A stretch of DNA of 64,000 nt. Origin: Stenotrophomonas oahuensis. Lineage in GTDB: Bacteria > Pseudomonadota > Gammaproteobacteria > Xanthomonadales > Xanthomonadaceae. A model generated the notes under the pieces. It made no database searches and was not told the DNA's origin. It saw nothing but the letters and a program-made list of their open reading frames with translations. The DNA is taken from NCBI RefSeq assembly GCF_031834595.1, contig NZ_CP115541.1, positions 4,210,501 to 4,274,500 on the forward strand, in the 5' to 3' direction. Both the position numbers and the translations under genes were made by a program. How positions within the stretch are numbered: position 1 is the stretch's first letter; each line of letters starts with the position of its first letter. Positions 33,475-42,493 of the stretch are shown here, one piece after another.

Positions 33475-34416
33475 ATGACCGGGGTGTTGCTGCTGTGCAG
33501 TGCGGTGCTGGTGCTGGTGGCGGCGGCCATCGAGCTGTGGTGGGGCGCGGCCCGCCGCGAGCGCCAGCGCGCCTCGCTGCAGCACACCGAACAGCGCCTG
33601 GCCGCGGCTCTGCCGGTGACCCAGCTGGCCGGCATGAGTCCGCGTGCACCTGCTGCTGCGCCCGCCGCACCAGCACCGGCAGCGCTGCCGTGGGATGCCC
33701 TGCTGCAGCGCGCCGGGTTGCGCGGCGGCTGGACCTTGCCCCTTGTGTGGCTGGTCAGCGGCCTGCTGCTGGCATGGCTGGCTGCAGCGCGCATCGGCAC
33801 TGCATGGATGTGGCCGATCACCTTGGCCCTGTTCGCGCTGGTGCTGGGGGTGTGGCTGTCGCGCCGCATCCTCGGCCTGCAGCGCAGGCTGCTGCGCCAG
33901 CTGCCTGACTTCCTGGACAACCTGGTGCGCCTGACCGCTTTGGGCAACAGCCTGCAGATGGCGTTCCAGACTGCCAGCCAGCAGGTGCCCGCGCCACTGC
34001 GCGGGCTGCTCGACGACACCCTTTCCGGCGCGCGCAGCGGATTGGACCTGGACCGTGCACTCAGCCAGGCCAGCCGCCCCTATCGCCTGGAAGTGCTCGA
34101 CGTGCTGGCCGTGGTGCTGGGCGTGAGCATCCGCATCGGCGGCCGTTCCGATCAGATTCTGCAGCGCATGAGCGACTTCATGCGCGACCTCGAACAGGCC
34201 CAGCAGGAACTGATGGCGACCACCTCGGAAACCCGCATGTCGGCCTGGGTGCTGGGCCTGTTGCCGCCGCTGTGCGCGTTGCTGATGGCGATTGCCAGCC
34301 CGGATTTCTTCCAGCCGGTGCTGCACGCCCCGCTCGGCCATAAACTGCTCGGCGCGGCGCTGCTGCTGGAATTGATCGGCGGCTTCCTGTTGTATCGACT
34401 GGCACGCTCGCTATGA
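33475..34416 (+). CDS. tadB: Tad inner-membrane platform protein TadB
   Basis: A 313-residue type II secretion F-domain protein: N-terminal helix (VLLLCSAVLVLVAAAIELWW), two central helices, the cytoplasmic F domain (LPDFLDNLVRLTALGNSLQM, ...GLDLDRALSQASRPY), and two C-terminal helices. An Ala/Pro-rich stretch (PRAPAAAPAAPAPAALP) is unusual but in the linker. Overlaps tadC by 4 bp. Confidence 0.92.
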   Translation: MTGVLLLCSAVLVLVAAAIELWWGAARRERQRASLQHTEQRLAAALPVTQLAGMSPRAPAAAPAAPAPAALPWDALLQRAGLRGGWTLPLVWLVSGLLLAWLAAARIGTAWMWPITLALFALVLGVWLSRRILGLQRRLLRQLPDFLDNLVRLTALGNSLQMAFQTASQQVPAPLRGLLDDTLSGARSGLDLDRALSQASRPYRLEVLDVLAVVLGVSIRIGGRSDQILQRMSDFMRDLEQAQQELMATTSETRMSAWVLGLLPPLCALLMAIASPDFFQPVLHAPLGHKLLGAALLLELIGGFLLYRLARSL

Positions 34417-35390
34417 ACGCGCATCCGTTGTGGTTCATCGCGCTGTTGCTGCTGGCGGCCGGGCTGTGCCTGCTGGGCGTGGTCGCGCTGCTGCGCGGTG
34501 CCCAGCAGCAGCGAAATGCGGCAGCCTTGCAGAGCGCACTGCGCCCGCGCGAGCCCAGCGCGGATGCCGCCGCGACGGCCAGCACAGGCACCACACCCAC
34601 GCCCACTGCCACCGCCGACAGCGGCCCGCGCGGACTCGGCTGGCTGGCCGCACTGGGCGAACGCTTCCATGGCGGCCGTCTGCAGGCCGCGCTGCTGGCC
34701 CCGGAAGACCGCCTGCTGCTGGACCAGGCCGGCTGGAACACGCGCAGCGGCACCGCGATCTTCCTGGCCCTGCGGCTGCTGCTGGCGGTGCTGTGCCTGC
34801 TGCTGGCCGTGGCGCTGTTCGATACCAGCGGGGTACAGCGCGCGGTGGTGATGCTGGCTGCGCTGGCGTTCGGCATCCTGCTGCCCAAGTTCGCACTGCG
34901 CGCGTGGGCCGGCCGCCTGCGCCAGCGCGTCAATGCCGAGCTGCCGCTGCTGATCGACCTGCTGCGCCTGCTGCAGGGCGTGGGCTTCAGCATGGACCAG
35001 AGCCTGCAGACCCTGGGCGACAAACTGCGCGGGGCGATTCCGGTGCTGGGCCGGGAAATCCACCAGGCCAACATCGCCTACATGCATGGGCGCACCCGCG
35101 CGCAGTCGCTGCGGCGGCTGGGCGAGTCATTCGACGACGAGGACCTGCGCAGCCTGGTGCAGCTGATGCTGCAGGTGCATGAGCACGGCGGTGCGGTGCA
35201 GGAACCGCTCAAGCAGTTCAGCCTGCGTCTGCGCGAACACCGCCGCGCCACGTTGAAAGAGAAGGTCGGCAAGCTCTCGGTGAAGATGACCGTGGTGATG
35301 ATGCTGACCCTTTTACCGGCATTGATGCTGGTGCTGTCCGGCCCGGCGATCATCGCCCTGGCCGACGCCATGACCAGACTGGGGTCCTGA
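34413..35390 (+). CDS. tadC: Tad inner-membrane platform protein TadC
   Basis: A 325-residue paralogue of TadB with an F domain (LPLLIDLLRLLQGVGFSMDQ, SLVQLMLQVHEHGGAVQEPL) and terminal helices (VKMTVVMMLTLLPALMLVLS). An Ala/Thr/Pro-rich linker after the first helix (about residues 52-72) mirrors that of TadB. It pairs with TadB under the pilus. Confidence 0.92.
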   Translation: MNAHPLWFIALLLLAAGLCLLGVVALLRGAQQQRNAAALQSALRPREPSADAAATASTGTTPTPTATADSGPRGLGWLAALGERFHGGRLQAALLAPEDRLLLDQAGWNTRSGTAIFLALRLLLAVLCLLLAVALFDTSGVQRAVVMLAALAFGILLPKFALRAWAGRLRQRVNAELPLLIDLLRLLQGVGFSMDQSLQTLGDKLRGAIPVLGREIHQANIAYMHGRTRAQSLRRLGESFDDEDLRSLVQLMLQVHEHGGAVQEPLKQFSLRLREHRRATLKEKVGKLSVKMTVVMMLTLLPALMLVLSGPAIIALADAMTRLGS

Positions 35391-35391
35391 C

Positions 35392-36240
35392 ATGCGGATG
35401 CACGTTCTCCCGTTGCTGATGCTGCTGGGCGCGACGGCGCTGACCGGCTGCAACACCACCTCCGTCGCTCAGTACAAGCAGGATCCGGTCAGTCTGGCCG
35501 CACCGGAGCGCCCACCGCAGGACGACAAACAGCTGTACCTGGAGCTGATCACCCAGATGCAGCGGCAGAGTGCGTGGTACGCCTCGCTGGCGCATGTGGA
35601 CGCGTACCGCCAGCGTTATGGCGACAGCCCGGCGCTGCGACTGCTGCAGGCCGACGCGCTGCGCGAAACCGGTCAGCTGCCCGGCGCGCAGACCTTGTAC
35701 ACCAGCCTCACCAATGGCCCGCAGGCCGCGGCCGCATGGCATGGACTGGGACTGATCGCCGTGCGCAACGGCGACGACACCCAGGCCGAGCAGGCGCTGG
35801 CCCGGGCGGTGCAGCTGCAACCGCTGAATACCGATTACCTGGGTGACCTCGGATTTGCACGCCTGCGCGCCGGCCAGCTGGACCAGGCACGCGAACCGCT
35901 GGCGAAGGCGGCCGAGCTCGCGCCGGGCAACGTCAAGGCCAACGCCAACCTGGCGGTGTACGCACTGCTGCGCAATGACACCGCTACCGCGGAACGGATC
36001 TTCAGCAGCGCTGCGCTGCCGGAGGCCGCCCGTCAGGAGGTGCGCCGGCTGGCCCAGCAGCTGCGTCAGCCCGCCGCACGCGCCGTGGAGCCCACCACCG
36101 CACCCACAGCGGCGACGCCCCCGCTTCGCCGCGGCACCGCGGCGTCGGCACCGGCAGCGCCGCGCAGCGAGCCCCGCCTGGCCCCTTCGATGCTGGAACG
36201 CTTCGGTAGCACCCCGACTTCCCAGGAGAGCACCCCATGA
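35392..36240 (+). CDS. tadD: TPR lipoprotein TadD
   Basis: A 282-residue lipoprotein (lipobox LTGC near residue 17) with three or four tetratricopeptide repeats (AAAWHGLGLIAVRNGDDTQAEQALARAVQLQP and the next two), and a Pro/Ala/Thr-rich tail. TadD is a pilotin-like factor needed for secretin assembly. One base after the tadC stop; overlaps the next gene by 4 bp. Confidence 0.9.
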   Translation: MRMHVLPLLMLLGATALTGCNTTSVAQYKQDPVSLAAPERPPQDDKQLYLELITQMQRQSAWYASLAHVDAYRQRYGDSPALRLLQADALRETGQLPGAQTLYTSLTNGPQAAAAWHGLGLIAVRNGDDTQAEQALARAVQLQPLNTDYLGDLGFARLRAGQLDQAREPLAKAAELAPGNVKANANLAVYALLRNDTATAERIFSSAALPEAARQEVRRLAQQLRQPAARAVEPTTAPTAATPPLRRGTAASAPAAPRSEPRLAPSMLERFGSTPTSQESTP

Positions 36241-36650
36241 GTGATGCCATCCGCACCCTCGCCCACCTGCACGCCGCCCTGCTGCTGGCGCTGCTGGGCA
36301 CCGCGCCGGCCACCGCCCAGCAGCGCCCGCTGACCGGGCAGATGCTCGGCGAGCAACCGCCTCCACCACCGCCTGCGCCACCCGTGACGCCTGCGCCGGT
36401 GGTGGTGCCGGTTGCGGTGACACCCGCACCGGTGGCCTTGGCGCTGCCACCCCGTCCGCAGCTGGGCGATACCACCCGCGCGCTGCTGCAGCTGCAGGCC
36501 AGCGGCGAACGTGCGGGCAAGCCGCACACCGTGCTCGGCGACCAGGCCAGCCGCAGCTACGCACGCTACCTCAACAGCTTCGATCACCCCATTCCCGAAT
36601 ACCTGGAGTACAGCGTGCGCAAGGATGTCGCCAGCGAGGGCGGGGAATAG
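36237..36650 (+). CDS. DUF3613 protein in the tad locus
   Basis: A 137-residue exported protein: signal peptide ending ATAQQ, a long Pro/Val/Ala linker (PPPPPPAPPVTPAPVVVPVA), and the DUF3613 core LGDTTRALLQLQASGERAGK followed by SRSYARYLNSFDHPIPEYLE. The family is found in tad loci of beta- and gammaproteobacteria; its role is unknown, possibly periplasmic scaffold. Confidence 0.85.
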   Translation: MSDAIRTLAHLHAALLLALLGTAPATAQQRPLTGQMLGEQPPPPPPAPPVTPAPVVVPVAVTPAPVALALPPRPQLGDTTRALLQLQASGERAGKPHTVLGDQASRSYARYLNSFDHPIPEYLEYSVRKDVASEGGE

Positions 36651-36653
36651 TCC

Positions 36654-38822
36654 ATGAGCGGCCTGCGCCAGCTGCCATTCTCCCGACGCCGCGTGCAGCG
36701 CGGCGGCATGTCGGTCACCATGATGCTGGTCATGCTCGGCCTCGTTGGCATGCTGGGACTGATCGAGATCGGTTACCTCTACTGGGCCAAGCGCGATGTG
36801 CAGAAGACCGCCGATCTGGCTGCGCTGGCCGGCGCGCAGCGATTGGACCTGTGCAGCGCCGACCGTGCCGATAACGCGGCGGCACGTGCCAATGCCGTGA
36901 ATGCCAACCGCTTCCCCGGCACGCTCCGGGTGCAGTGCGGTGACTGGAATCCCGCCCATACCACCGAGGACAACTTCGCCGCGGTTTCCCCTGCTGCTCC
37001 GCCCAACGCGGTGAAGGTGGTTGCCGAACGCTCGGTGTTGCCGTTCCTTGGCCAGAACCAGAACCTGCCCACCGTGCGCGCGCAGGCCGTGGCGACCCGT
37101 GCACCGCCCTTTGCGGTGCTCAGCGTCGGCTCGCAGCTGCTGCGGGTGAACGGCAACACCCCACTGGGCGGCGTGCTCAAGCTGGTCGGCGTGGACCTGG
37201 ACCAGACCACCCTGCTCGGCTATGACGGGCTGGCCCAGGTCAAGGTCACCCCAAAGGGTCTGCTCGAGGCGCTGGAGATTCCTGTCAAGGCAGACATCAG
37301 CATCGGCGAGTTCAATGCGCTGCTGGCGGCGAACAAGGTGTCACTGGGCAGGCTGGTGGAGGCCACGGCCACGGTGCTGTCCCAGAGCGGTGTGGCCCAT
37401 GCCGATCTGGACGCACTTCAAAATGCATTGGCGGCCAAACTGGATGTCGACCGGCTTGCGATCCAGCTCGGCAGCAATGATGCCGCCAGCGGGCTGTTCG
37501 GCCGCATTGTCGCGCCCGACGGTCCGGCCACCGCGGCATTGGATGCGCAGGTGAACGCACTGGACCTGCTGACCACCGCCATCAGCATTGCCAACAGCGG
37601 CCGCGCGGTGGAGGTGAGCCAGCTCAATGTGCTGGGCGTGCAGGCCAAAGCGGCCATCATTGAACCGCCGTCCATTGCGATCGGCGGGGTCGGTACCCGC
37701 GCCTACAACGCGCAGGTACGCCTGTTCCTCGACATCGACAGCAACAACCTGGCGCTGGGCCTGGGCAAGGTGCTTACCGCGCTGGGCATCCGCCTGCGCC
37801 TGCCGATCCATGCCGATGTCACCAACGCCATGGCCACGGTCACCAGCCTGCAGTGCAGCGCGATCCCGGCCACCGCCACCGTGCAGGTGGATTCGTCGGT
37901 ACTGCGTGCCTGCGTCGGCAAGGTCGCCGAGGCCGACCGCTTCTCCACCCGCAATGTCTGCGAAGCGTCCCTGCAGAACGAGCAGCTGCTGACCCTGCTG
38001 GGTGCACCGCTGATCAACGACCGCATCCAGCTCAACGCGCTCAGCCACAGCGAGAACCTGACCCTCGCAGCAGGCGAAACCAAATCCACCTGGATCAATC
38101 CGGCGCAGATCGGCACTGCGGTCAGCGACCTGGTGCAGCAACTGCTGCGGGTGCTGGGCGGCATGCTCAATCCCGCGGCCAAGGGCATGAACACCGCCAG
38201 CACCGCCGACCAGCTGGCCGATCAGTTCCTCAAGGCCTCCAACCCGGGCAACGGCGTGTACGACGTGGACCGCACCATCGCGCTGCTGCGCAACGGTAAC
38301 CCCGCGCAGGGCATTTCCGCATTCGGCGACTGGCAGGTGCACAATGGCGTGCCGTATGCGTGCGTGCTGGGGCTGGGCACCTGCTACAAGGACGGCTCGG
38401 TCTGGGAGGGCTACCGCGCCACCGTTACCGGCCAAGGCCTGGGCCTGCTGGATGGCGTGCTGGGCACGCTGCTCGGCGGTCTGGTGATCAACCGCTGCAG
38501 CGGGCTGGTCAGCGCGCTGCTGGCCTACAACGCCTGCGTCAAAGGCAATCTCGCCTCGTACATGCAGACCGCTCCGGCCGGCGTGCTTGACGCCTACCAG
38601 GGCAGCGGCAGCGTCACCGATCCCGGCACCAACACCGTGGCCTGCAGCGGCCTGCTCTGCACCCTGCTGCGCCCGGTGTTGGAAGGCGTTCTCAAACCCC
38701 TGCTCAACGGGGTGGGCACCCTGCTCACGGCCACCCTGGCCACCGTGCTGGGCATTGAACTTGGCCGTACCGATGTGCACCTGCAGGCCACGCACTGCAA
38801 TCCCGCGCAGCTTGTCTACTGA
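36654..38822 (+). CDS. tadG: TadG-like pilus-associated protein
   Basis: A 722-residue protein with the TadG N-terminal module (RGGMSVTMMLVMLGLVGMLG...EIGYLYWAKRDVQKTADLAA) containing one membrane helix, then a large extracytoplasmic part. It has no von Willebrand A motif that I can see. Cysteines are scattered through it (for example LDLCSADRAD, VTSLQCSAIPAT). The protein is of the length and position of TadG, a minor component that may modulate pilus surface function. Its C-terminal 500 residues are not recognised. Confidence 0.85.
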   Translation: MSGLRQLPFSRRRVQRGGMSVTMMLVMLGLVGMLGLIEIGYLYWAKRDVQKTADLAALAGAQRLDLCSADRADNAAARANAVNANRFPGTLRVQCGDWNPAHTTEDNFAAVSPAAPPNAVKVVAERSVLPFLGQNQNLPTVRAQAVATRAPPFAVLSVGSQLLRVNGNTPLGGVLKLVGVDLDQTTLLGYDGLAQVKVTPKGLLEALEIPVKADISIGEFNALLAANKVSLGRLVEATATVLSQSGVAHADLDALQNALAAKLDVDRLAIQLGSNDAASGLFGRIVAPDGPATAALDAQVNALDLLTTAISIANSGRAVEVSQLNVLGVQAKAAIIEPPSIAIGGVGTRAYNAQVRLFLDIDSNNLALGLGKVLTALGIRLRLPIHADVTNAMATVTSLQCSAIPATATVQVDSSVLRACVGKVAEADRFSTRNVCEASLQNEQLLTLLGAPLINDRIQLNALSHSENLTLAAGETKSTWINPAQIGTAVSDLVQQLLRVLGGMLNPAAKGMNTASTADQLADQFLKASNPGNGVYDVDRTIALLRNGNPAQGISAFGDWQVHNGVPYACVLGLGTCYKDGSVWEGYRATVTGQGLGLLDGVLGTLLGGLVINRCSGLVSALLAYNACVKGNLASYMQTAPAGVLDAYQGSGSVTDPGTNTVACSGLLCTLLRPVLEGVLKPLLNGVGTLLTATLATVLGIELGRTDVHLQATHCNPAQLVY

Positions 38823-38842
38823 ACCTACTGATGGAAGCCCCG

Positions 38843-39559
38843 ATGATGACCACCACCCTCTCTACTGTTTCCGTCAGCCGCAGCCTGTTGGCCATCGGCG
38901 TACTGCTGGCGTCGCTGACCCTGTGCCCTGACGCCCAGGCCCGCCGCGGCAAGAACGACGCGCCGGACATCGACCGCAGCGCCCCGGTGGTGCGCAACAC
39001 CGTGGACGAGCTGCGCCAGCTGATGGACGGCCAGCAGCTCACCGAGCTGCGCACCACGTACAATGGCACTTACGGTGCCAGCCTGCTGTTCAATGCCAGC
39101 ACGCTGCAGTACTACGTGTCGTTGTTCCAGGGGAAAGAATTCTGGCGGGTGATCAAGACCGATTCGGTGGAGACCGCCGAAAATGTGTACGAGACGTTCG
39201 TGAAGCAGACCCGCGACCTCGCACAGGTGAACATCGACACCATCCGCCTGGAAGCCGGCAAGCGCTACACCGAAAGCCTGGTGGCCTACAACGAGCAGCG
39301 GCTGCGCAGCCTGCAGCAGGAAGCCGACCTGCAGCGCCAGCAGGCCCAGCAGGTCAGCAGCGCGATCCAACAGGCCAAGCAGCAGGCCGTGTCGCTGAGC
39401 ACCGACCTGCGCAGCAGCAACACCCAGCTGGAACAGCTCAACCAGCGCATCCAGGCGTTGCAGGCACAGCAGGGCAATCCCGAACTGTCGCTGCCGACGC
39501 CGGCGCACCCCACGGCCAGCACCGCACATCCGGTGGCGGGGGAAGCGGGAACGCCGTGA
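38843..39559 (+). CDS. DUF2968 periplasmic coiled-coil protein
   Basis: A 238-residue exported protein: signal peptide ending DAQARRG, the DUF2968 core (NTVDELRQLMDGQQLTELRT, LLFNASTLQYYVSLFQGKEF), and a coiled coil rich in Gln (LRSLQQEADLQRQQAQQVSS ... LEQLNQRIQALQAQQ). The start was moved to the ATG 5 nt after ggaag; an ATG 12 nt earlier is also possible. It follows tadG by 20 bp and ends the locus. Role in the pilus is unknown. Confidence 0.82.
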   Translation: MMTTTLSTVSVSRSLLAIGVLLASLTLCPDAQARRGKNDAPDIDRSAPVVRNTVDELRQLMDGQQLTELRTTYNGTYGASLLFNASTLQYYVSLFQGKEFWRVIKTDSVETAENVYETFVKQTRDLAQVNIDTIRLEAGKRYTESLVAYNEQRLRSLQQEADLQRQQAQQVSSAIQQAKQQAVSLSTDLRSSNTQLEQLNQRIQALQAQQGNPELSLPTPAHPTASTAHPVAGEAGTP

Positions 39560-39645
39560 GGGCAAGGGGCACCCGGTGGGTGGGTCGGGATGCCGGTACA
39601 ACGGACGCTGCCCCGACGCAGGGGATGCTGGGGATGCTGGATGTT

Positions 39646-39791
39646 GGTAGGGTCGCACGATGGTCGACCGCCGATAACGGCGGGTACTTCATTGGGGCAT
39701 GACCACTGAACGAAGGCGCTTCTCCGTTCCATGGTCATGCGTTACCGATCCCGGCCACATGGTCGGCGGTCGACTATCGTCCGACCCTACC
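39646..39791. repeat. 146-bp composite GTAG element (copy 1)
   Basis: The ends form a GTAG-type inverted pair: ggtagggtcgcacgatggtc at the left and its near reverse complement ending gtccgaccctacc at the right. Between them, gcatgacca and tggtcatgc also pair. Copy 2 at 40271-40416 has the same length and the core cattggggcatgaccactga (continuing acgaa) is identical. The two flank the monooxygenase gene. Confidence 0.8.
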
Positions 39792-39874
39792 ATCTCCCAT
39801 TTTCCATGCGACGTGGGCCACGACCACATCGACCATCCTCCATAATGCACAACGTGCTCCTATGGACTGTCACC

Positions 39875-40195
39875 ATGTCATCCCCCGATTCGCCGCTGGT
39901 CTTCTACGTCCGCCTGCAGGTCAAACCCGAGCGCACCCAGGACTGGCTCGACGCCGTCCACACACTGATCGACCGCATGTCCGAGGAACCGGCCTTCATT
40001 TCCTGCGACCTGCATCGTGACGCGCACGATCCAACCCTGTTCACGCTCTATGAGCGCTGGGATGAGGCGTCGGTGCAGGACTTCCTGGCCCATCAATCCA
40101 CGGATTACCGCGCCGCCTACGATGCGCTGCTGCCTGATCTGCTGCAGAAGCCACGCGAACCGCAGGTGCTGGAGCTGGTACAGAGCTGGGGGTGA
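39875..40195 (+). CDS. Antibiotic-biosynthesis-monooxygenase-fold protein (YgiN-like)
   Basis: A 106-residue ABM-domain protein: FYVRLQVKPERTQDWLDAVH, EEPAFISCDLHRDAHDPTLF, TLYERWDEASVQDFLAHQST. These dimeric alpha/beta-barrel proteins oxidise quinols or degrade small aromatic compounds; the fold is sure, the substrate is not. An upstream in-frame ATG would add a few residues. It is bracketed by two 146-bp palindromic elements and has no operon partner. Confidence 0.85.
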   Translation: MSSPDSPLVFYVRLQVKPERTQDWLDAVHTLIDRMSEEPAFISCDLHRDAHDPTLFTLYERWDEASVQDFLAHQSTDYRAAYDALLPDLLQKPREPQVLELVQSWG

Positions 40196-40246
40196 TGCAG
40201 AGGGTGGTGATGGTGATGCCGGGGCGATTGGGGCGTTGGGGCTATT

Positions 40247-40270
40247 GGGATATTGGGATATTGGGATATT
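40247..40270. repeat. Three tandem copies of gggatatt
   Basis: The 8-bp unit is repeated exactly three times and abuts the left end of the second 146-bp element. A related ggggctatt precedes it. Such a short tandem may arise by slippage. Confidence 0.8.
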
Positions 40271-40416
40271 GGTAGAGTCGCACGACAGTCGACTGCCGAT
40301 GACGCTTGGCACTGCATTGGGGCATGACCACTGAACGAAAGCGCATTTCCGTTCAATGGTCATGCGTTACCGAGCGCGGGCCTGCCATCGGCGGTCGTCT
40401 TTCGACCGACCCTACC
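40271..40416. repeat. 146-bp composite GTAG element (copy 2)
   Basis: Begins ggtagagtcgcacgacagtc and ends ccgaccctacc. It aligns with copy 1 from end to end without a gap and shares the core plus gcatgaccactgaacga and atggtcatgcgttaccga blocks. No open frame or transposase is inside, so it must move, if at all, with an outside enzyme. Confidence 0.8.
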
Positions 40417-40528
40417 CGCCCCCAACCACCCCGAACACGCTGGCGCGCCAGCACGCCGGACATCCCAGCACCCATCAGGCATTCCGCATTCCGCATCACG
40501 CACAGGTGATCGCGTTGTCGCGCCATTC

Positions 40529-40564
40529 CCCACAAACAAGAACGGCGACCCGGAGGTCGCCGTT
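40529..40564 (-). terminator. Rho-independent terminator of the SapC gene
   Basis: On the minus strand a perfect 10-bp stem (aacggcgacc / ggtcgccgtt, 4-nt loop) is followed by cttgtttgt. It lies 24 bp after the SapC-family stop codon. Confidence 0.85.
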
Positions 40565-40587
40565 CCCACATCACATCACCGGCATGA

Positions 40588-41352
40588 TCAGGCCGCCTTG
40601 GCCTGCTCGCTCTGGCGCTTCACCAGCGCGTTGAAACGCGACAGCGAGGTCAGGTGGTGGTGCACCAGCGCCAGCCAGCCGTTGCGGTGCCAGGCCAGCA
40701 CGATATCGTCCGGCAGCTTGGCGAACTTTTCCACGTCGACGACGTGGAAGCCGTTCACCGACATCTTCTCACCATTGTTCAGGGTGACGTCGATGCTGCG
40801 CTCGACCAGCAGGTCCTGGGCCAGCAGCGCGGCGCTGAACTGACGGGTCTGCTCGTACTCGCGGGTGAAATCGGCGCAGAACTTCATGGCATTGTCGACC
40901 AGCTCGGTGGCCTTGCCGTCAACGAACAGCGGCTCACCTTCGTCGCTGGTGCCCTGATTCACCTGCTCGGACGCAGCGTCCAGCGCCAGCAGGAAGTTGC
41001 CTTCGTCATCGGACTGCATGAACACGAACGGGTAGCGGCGCAGGTAGGCCGGCGCGTAGGTGTCATCCGCCCACTTGCCGTCGGTGACGAACAGATTGTT
41101 GCGGCTCAGGCCCACGGCCACGATCGGCGAGGCGTCCTGGCCAGTGAACAGGATCGGGAAATGCTGTGCGGCCATGCCGAACTCGCCGATCACTGCCGGA
41201 ATGGCGTTGGTTTCAGCAGCGAACGCCAGCGAACCCGGGCGCAGACGCCAGTTGGCGTGCTTGTCCGATTGCAGCGGCAGCGGCTCACGGTAGAACAGCG
41301 GACCGGAAGCCTGGGCCGGAGCGGCCGGCGGAGTAGTCGTTTCAGCAGTCAT
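40588..41352 (-). CDS. SapC-family protein
   Basis: A 254-residue protein of the SapC family (PF07277): LFYREPLPLQSDKHANWRLR, FPILFTGQDASPIVAVGLSR, YLRRYPFVFMQSDDEGNFLL, ALDAASEQVNQG. SapC-like proteins were linked to the S-layer-secretion-like locus of Campylobacter, but in gammaproteobacteria the role is unknown. No signal peptide is seen, so it appears cytosolic. The start MTAETTTPP is taken where homology begins. A strong terminator follows. Confidence 0.85.
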   Translation of the reverse strand: MTAETTTPPAAPAQASGPLFYREPLPLQSDKHANWRLRPGSLAFAAETNAIPAVIGEFGMAAQHFPILFTGQDASPIVAVGLSRNNLFVTDGKWADDTYAPAYLRRYPFVFMQSDDEGNFLLALDAASEQVNQGTSDEGEPLFVDGKATELVDNAMKFCADFTREYEQTRQFSAALLAQDLLVERSIDVTLNNGEKMSVNGFHVVDVEKFAKLPDDIVLAWHRNGWLALVHHHLTSLSRFNALVKRQSEQAKAA

Positions 41353-41468
41353 GGAATTGGTCAGGTACGACGCGCCAGACAGCCCGGGCGCGAAAGCGGG
41401 CACCACATTGATCGGTCACTATAGCGTGGCTTTTTGACGATTTCTGCCATGCCGGTTGGCACGGTCCA

Positions 41469-42350
41469 CTACAGCCCGGTGAATTCGCTGCAGTCCGGCA
41501 GCGGGGTGTCAGGTCGATACTGGCCTTCCTGCCAGCGCAGGCGGCGCTGGTAGGTGCAGGTGCGGTCGGTTTCGGTGCTCAGGTCCTTGGCGGTCAACGG
41601 CCCCTTTTCCAGCGAATCGCCAAAGCGTGAAACACCGGCTGGGAAACGGGTGGCCCGGGTGTGGAACTGCAGCACGGGCATGCCCCGACCCGCCGGATCC
41701 AGCCCCAACTGCGCAGCAAAGCGGTATTCATCGTGGCAGGCATCCGCCCGCGCGGCGACGTCCGCCTCGCTGAAGCAGGCCCGGATCATCGCGTTGCCCG
41801 CCATCGGCAGGGTTGCCACCGTGTCGATCTGGATGCCGTCGTTCTCGTGATACAGACGCACCAGCATCAGCTCGGAGGTGCTGGCCCCGCCGCCTGAATA
41901 CGATGTCCGCCACTGGCGTAGCGCCCCCACCAGCACATTCTGCAGCGCTGCCTGCCCAGCATCCGTCGGCGCTTGCGGCGCACCGATGCCCGGGCCCAGT
42001 CGCACAATGAAGGGCCAGGGCTGCTCGCTGTCCGCCTCATCCTCGCTGGGCAGCGGCACGTAGCGCAGGCGGACGTCGCGCTCCCCGGCTACCTGCTGGG
42101 CCAGTTCCAGTTGCGCCCCGGCTTCGTCCCGTACGGTGCGCACGCACCAGGCACGGTCCGTGGTGCAGTACCACGCCGAGGAATCCGCATCGGCAGCCGC
42201 TGCACCGGGCGGTGCCGCCTGTTCGGTCAGCGGCTCCAGCCGGTTGCCGGCAGCATCCTGCGCGTGAGTCGCTGGCTGGGCCTGGGCGCTGCCGGCGGTC
42301 AAGGCCAACAGCAGCAGGGAATGGGAAAAGCGTCGGCGTGATGCCGTCAT
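41469..42350 (-). CDS. Exported protein of unknown function
   Basis: A 293-residue protein with a signal peptide (LLLLALTAGSAQAQP). The mature part has pairs of Cys (WYCTTDRAWCVRTV; CFSEADVAARADACHDEYRF; CTYQRRL...DCSEF) that could form disulfides. I do not recognise a family. The start used here gives the signal peptide at once; a longer frame into the palindrome region is rejected. Confidence 0.65.
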   Translation of the reverse strand: MTASRRRFSHSLLLLALTAGSAQAQPATHAQDAAGNRLEPLTEQAAPPGAAAADADSSAWYCTTDRAWCVRTVRDEAGAQLELAQQVAGERDVRLRYVPLPSEDEADSEQPWPFIVRLGPGIGAPQAPTDAGQAALQNVLVGALRQWRTSYSGGGASTSELMLVRLYHENDGIQIDTVATLPMAGNAMIRACFSEADVAARADACHDEYRFAAQLGLDPAGRGMPVLQFHTRATRFPAGVSRFGDSLEKGPLTAKDLSTETDRTCTYQRRLRWQEGQYRPDTPLPDCSEFTGL

Positions 42351-42427
42351 GGGAATACGTCCTTGTGGTGCCCTTTCGGACCCATCATGACACGCATGGC
42401 GGCGTATCGAACGCACGGGCATGGCGT

Positions 42428-42493
42428 TGACACGCATGGCGTGTCACTACGACCCTTGGTCGAATAACCTGTAGTGACGCGCCATGCGCGTCA
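42428..42493. repeat. Inverted pair of GTAG REPs overlapping a stop codon
   Basis: tgacacgcatggcgtgtca plus ctac (42428-42450), and gtagtgacgcgccatgcgcg plus tca (42471-42493). The second unit includes the stop codon of the cdh gene. A degenerate copy lies at about 42387-42405. Confidence 0.8.

Noticed and set aside
31157..33676. 839-codon minus-strand open frame
   Set aside because: Antisense to tadZ and cpaF; no recognisable domain.
39646..40416. Insertion sequence pair (composite transposon)
   Set aside because: Each 146-bp element is too short to encode a transposase, and no IS-type open frame is present; REP-derived elements fit better.
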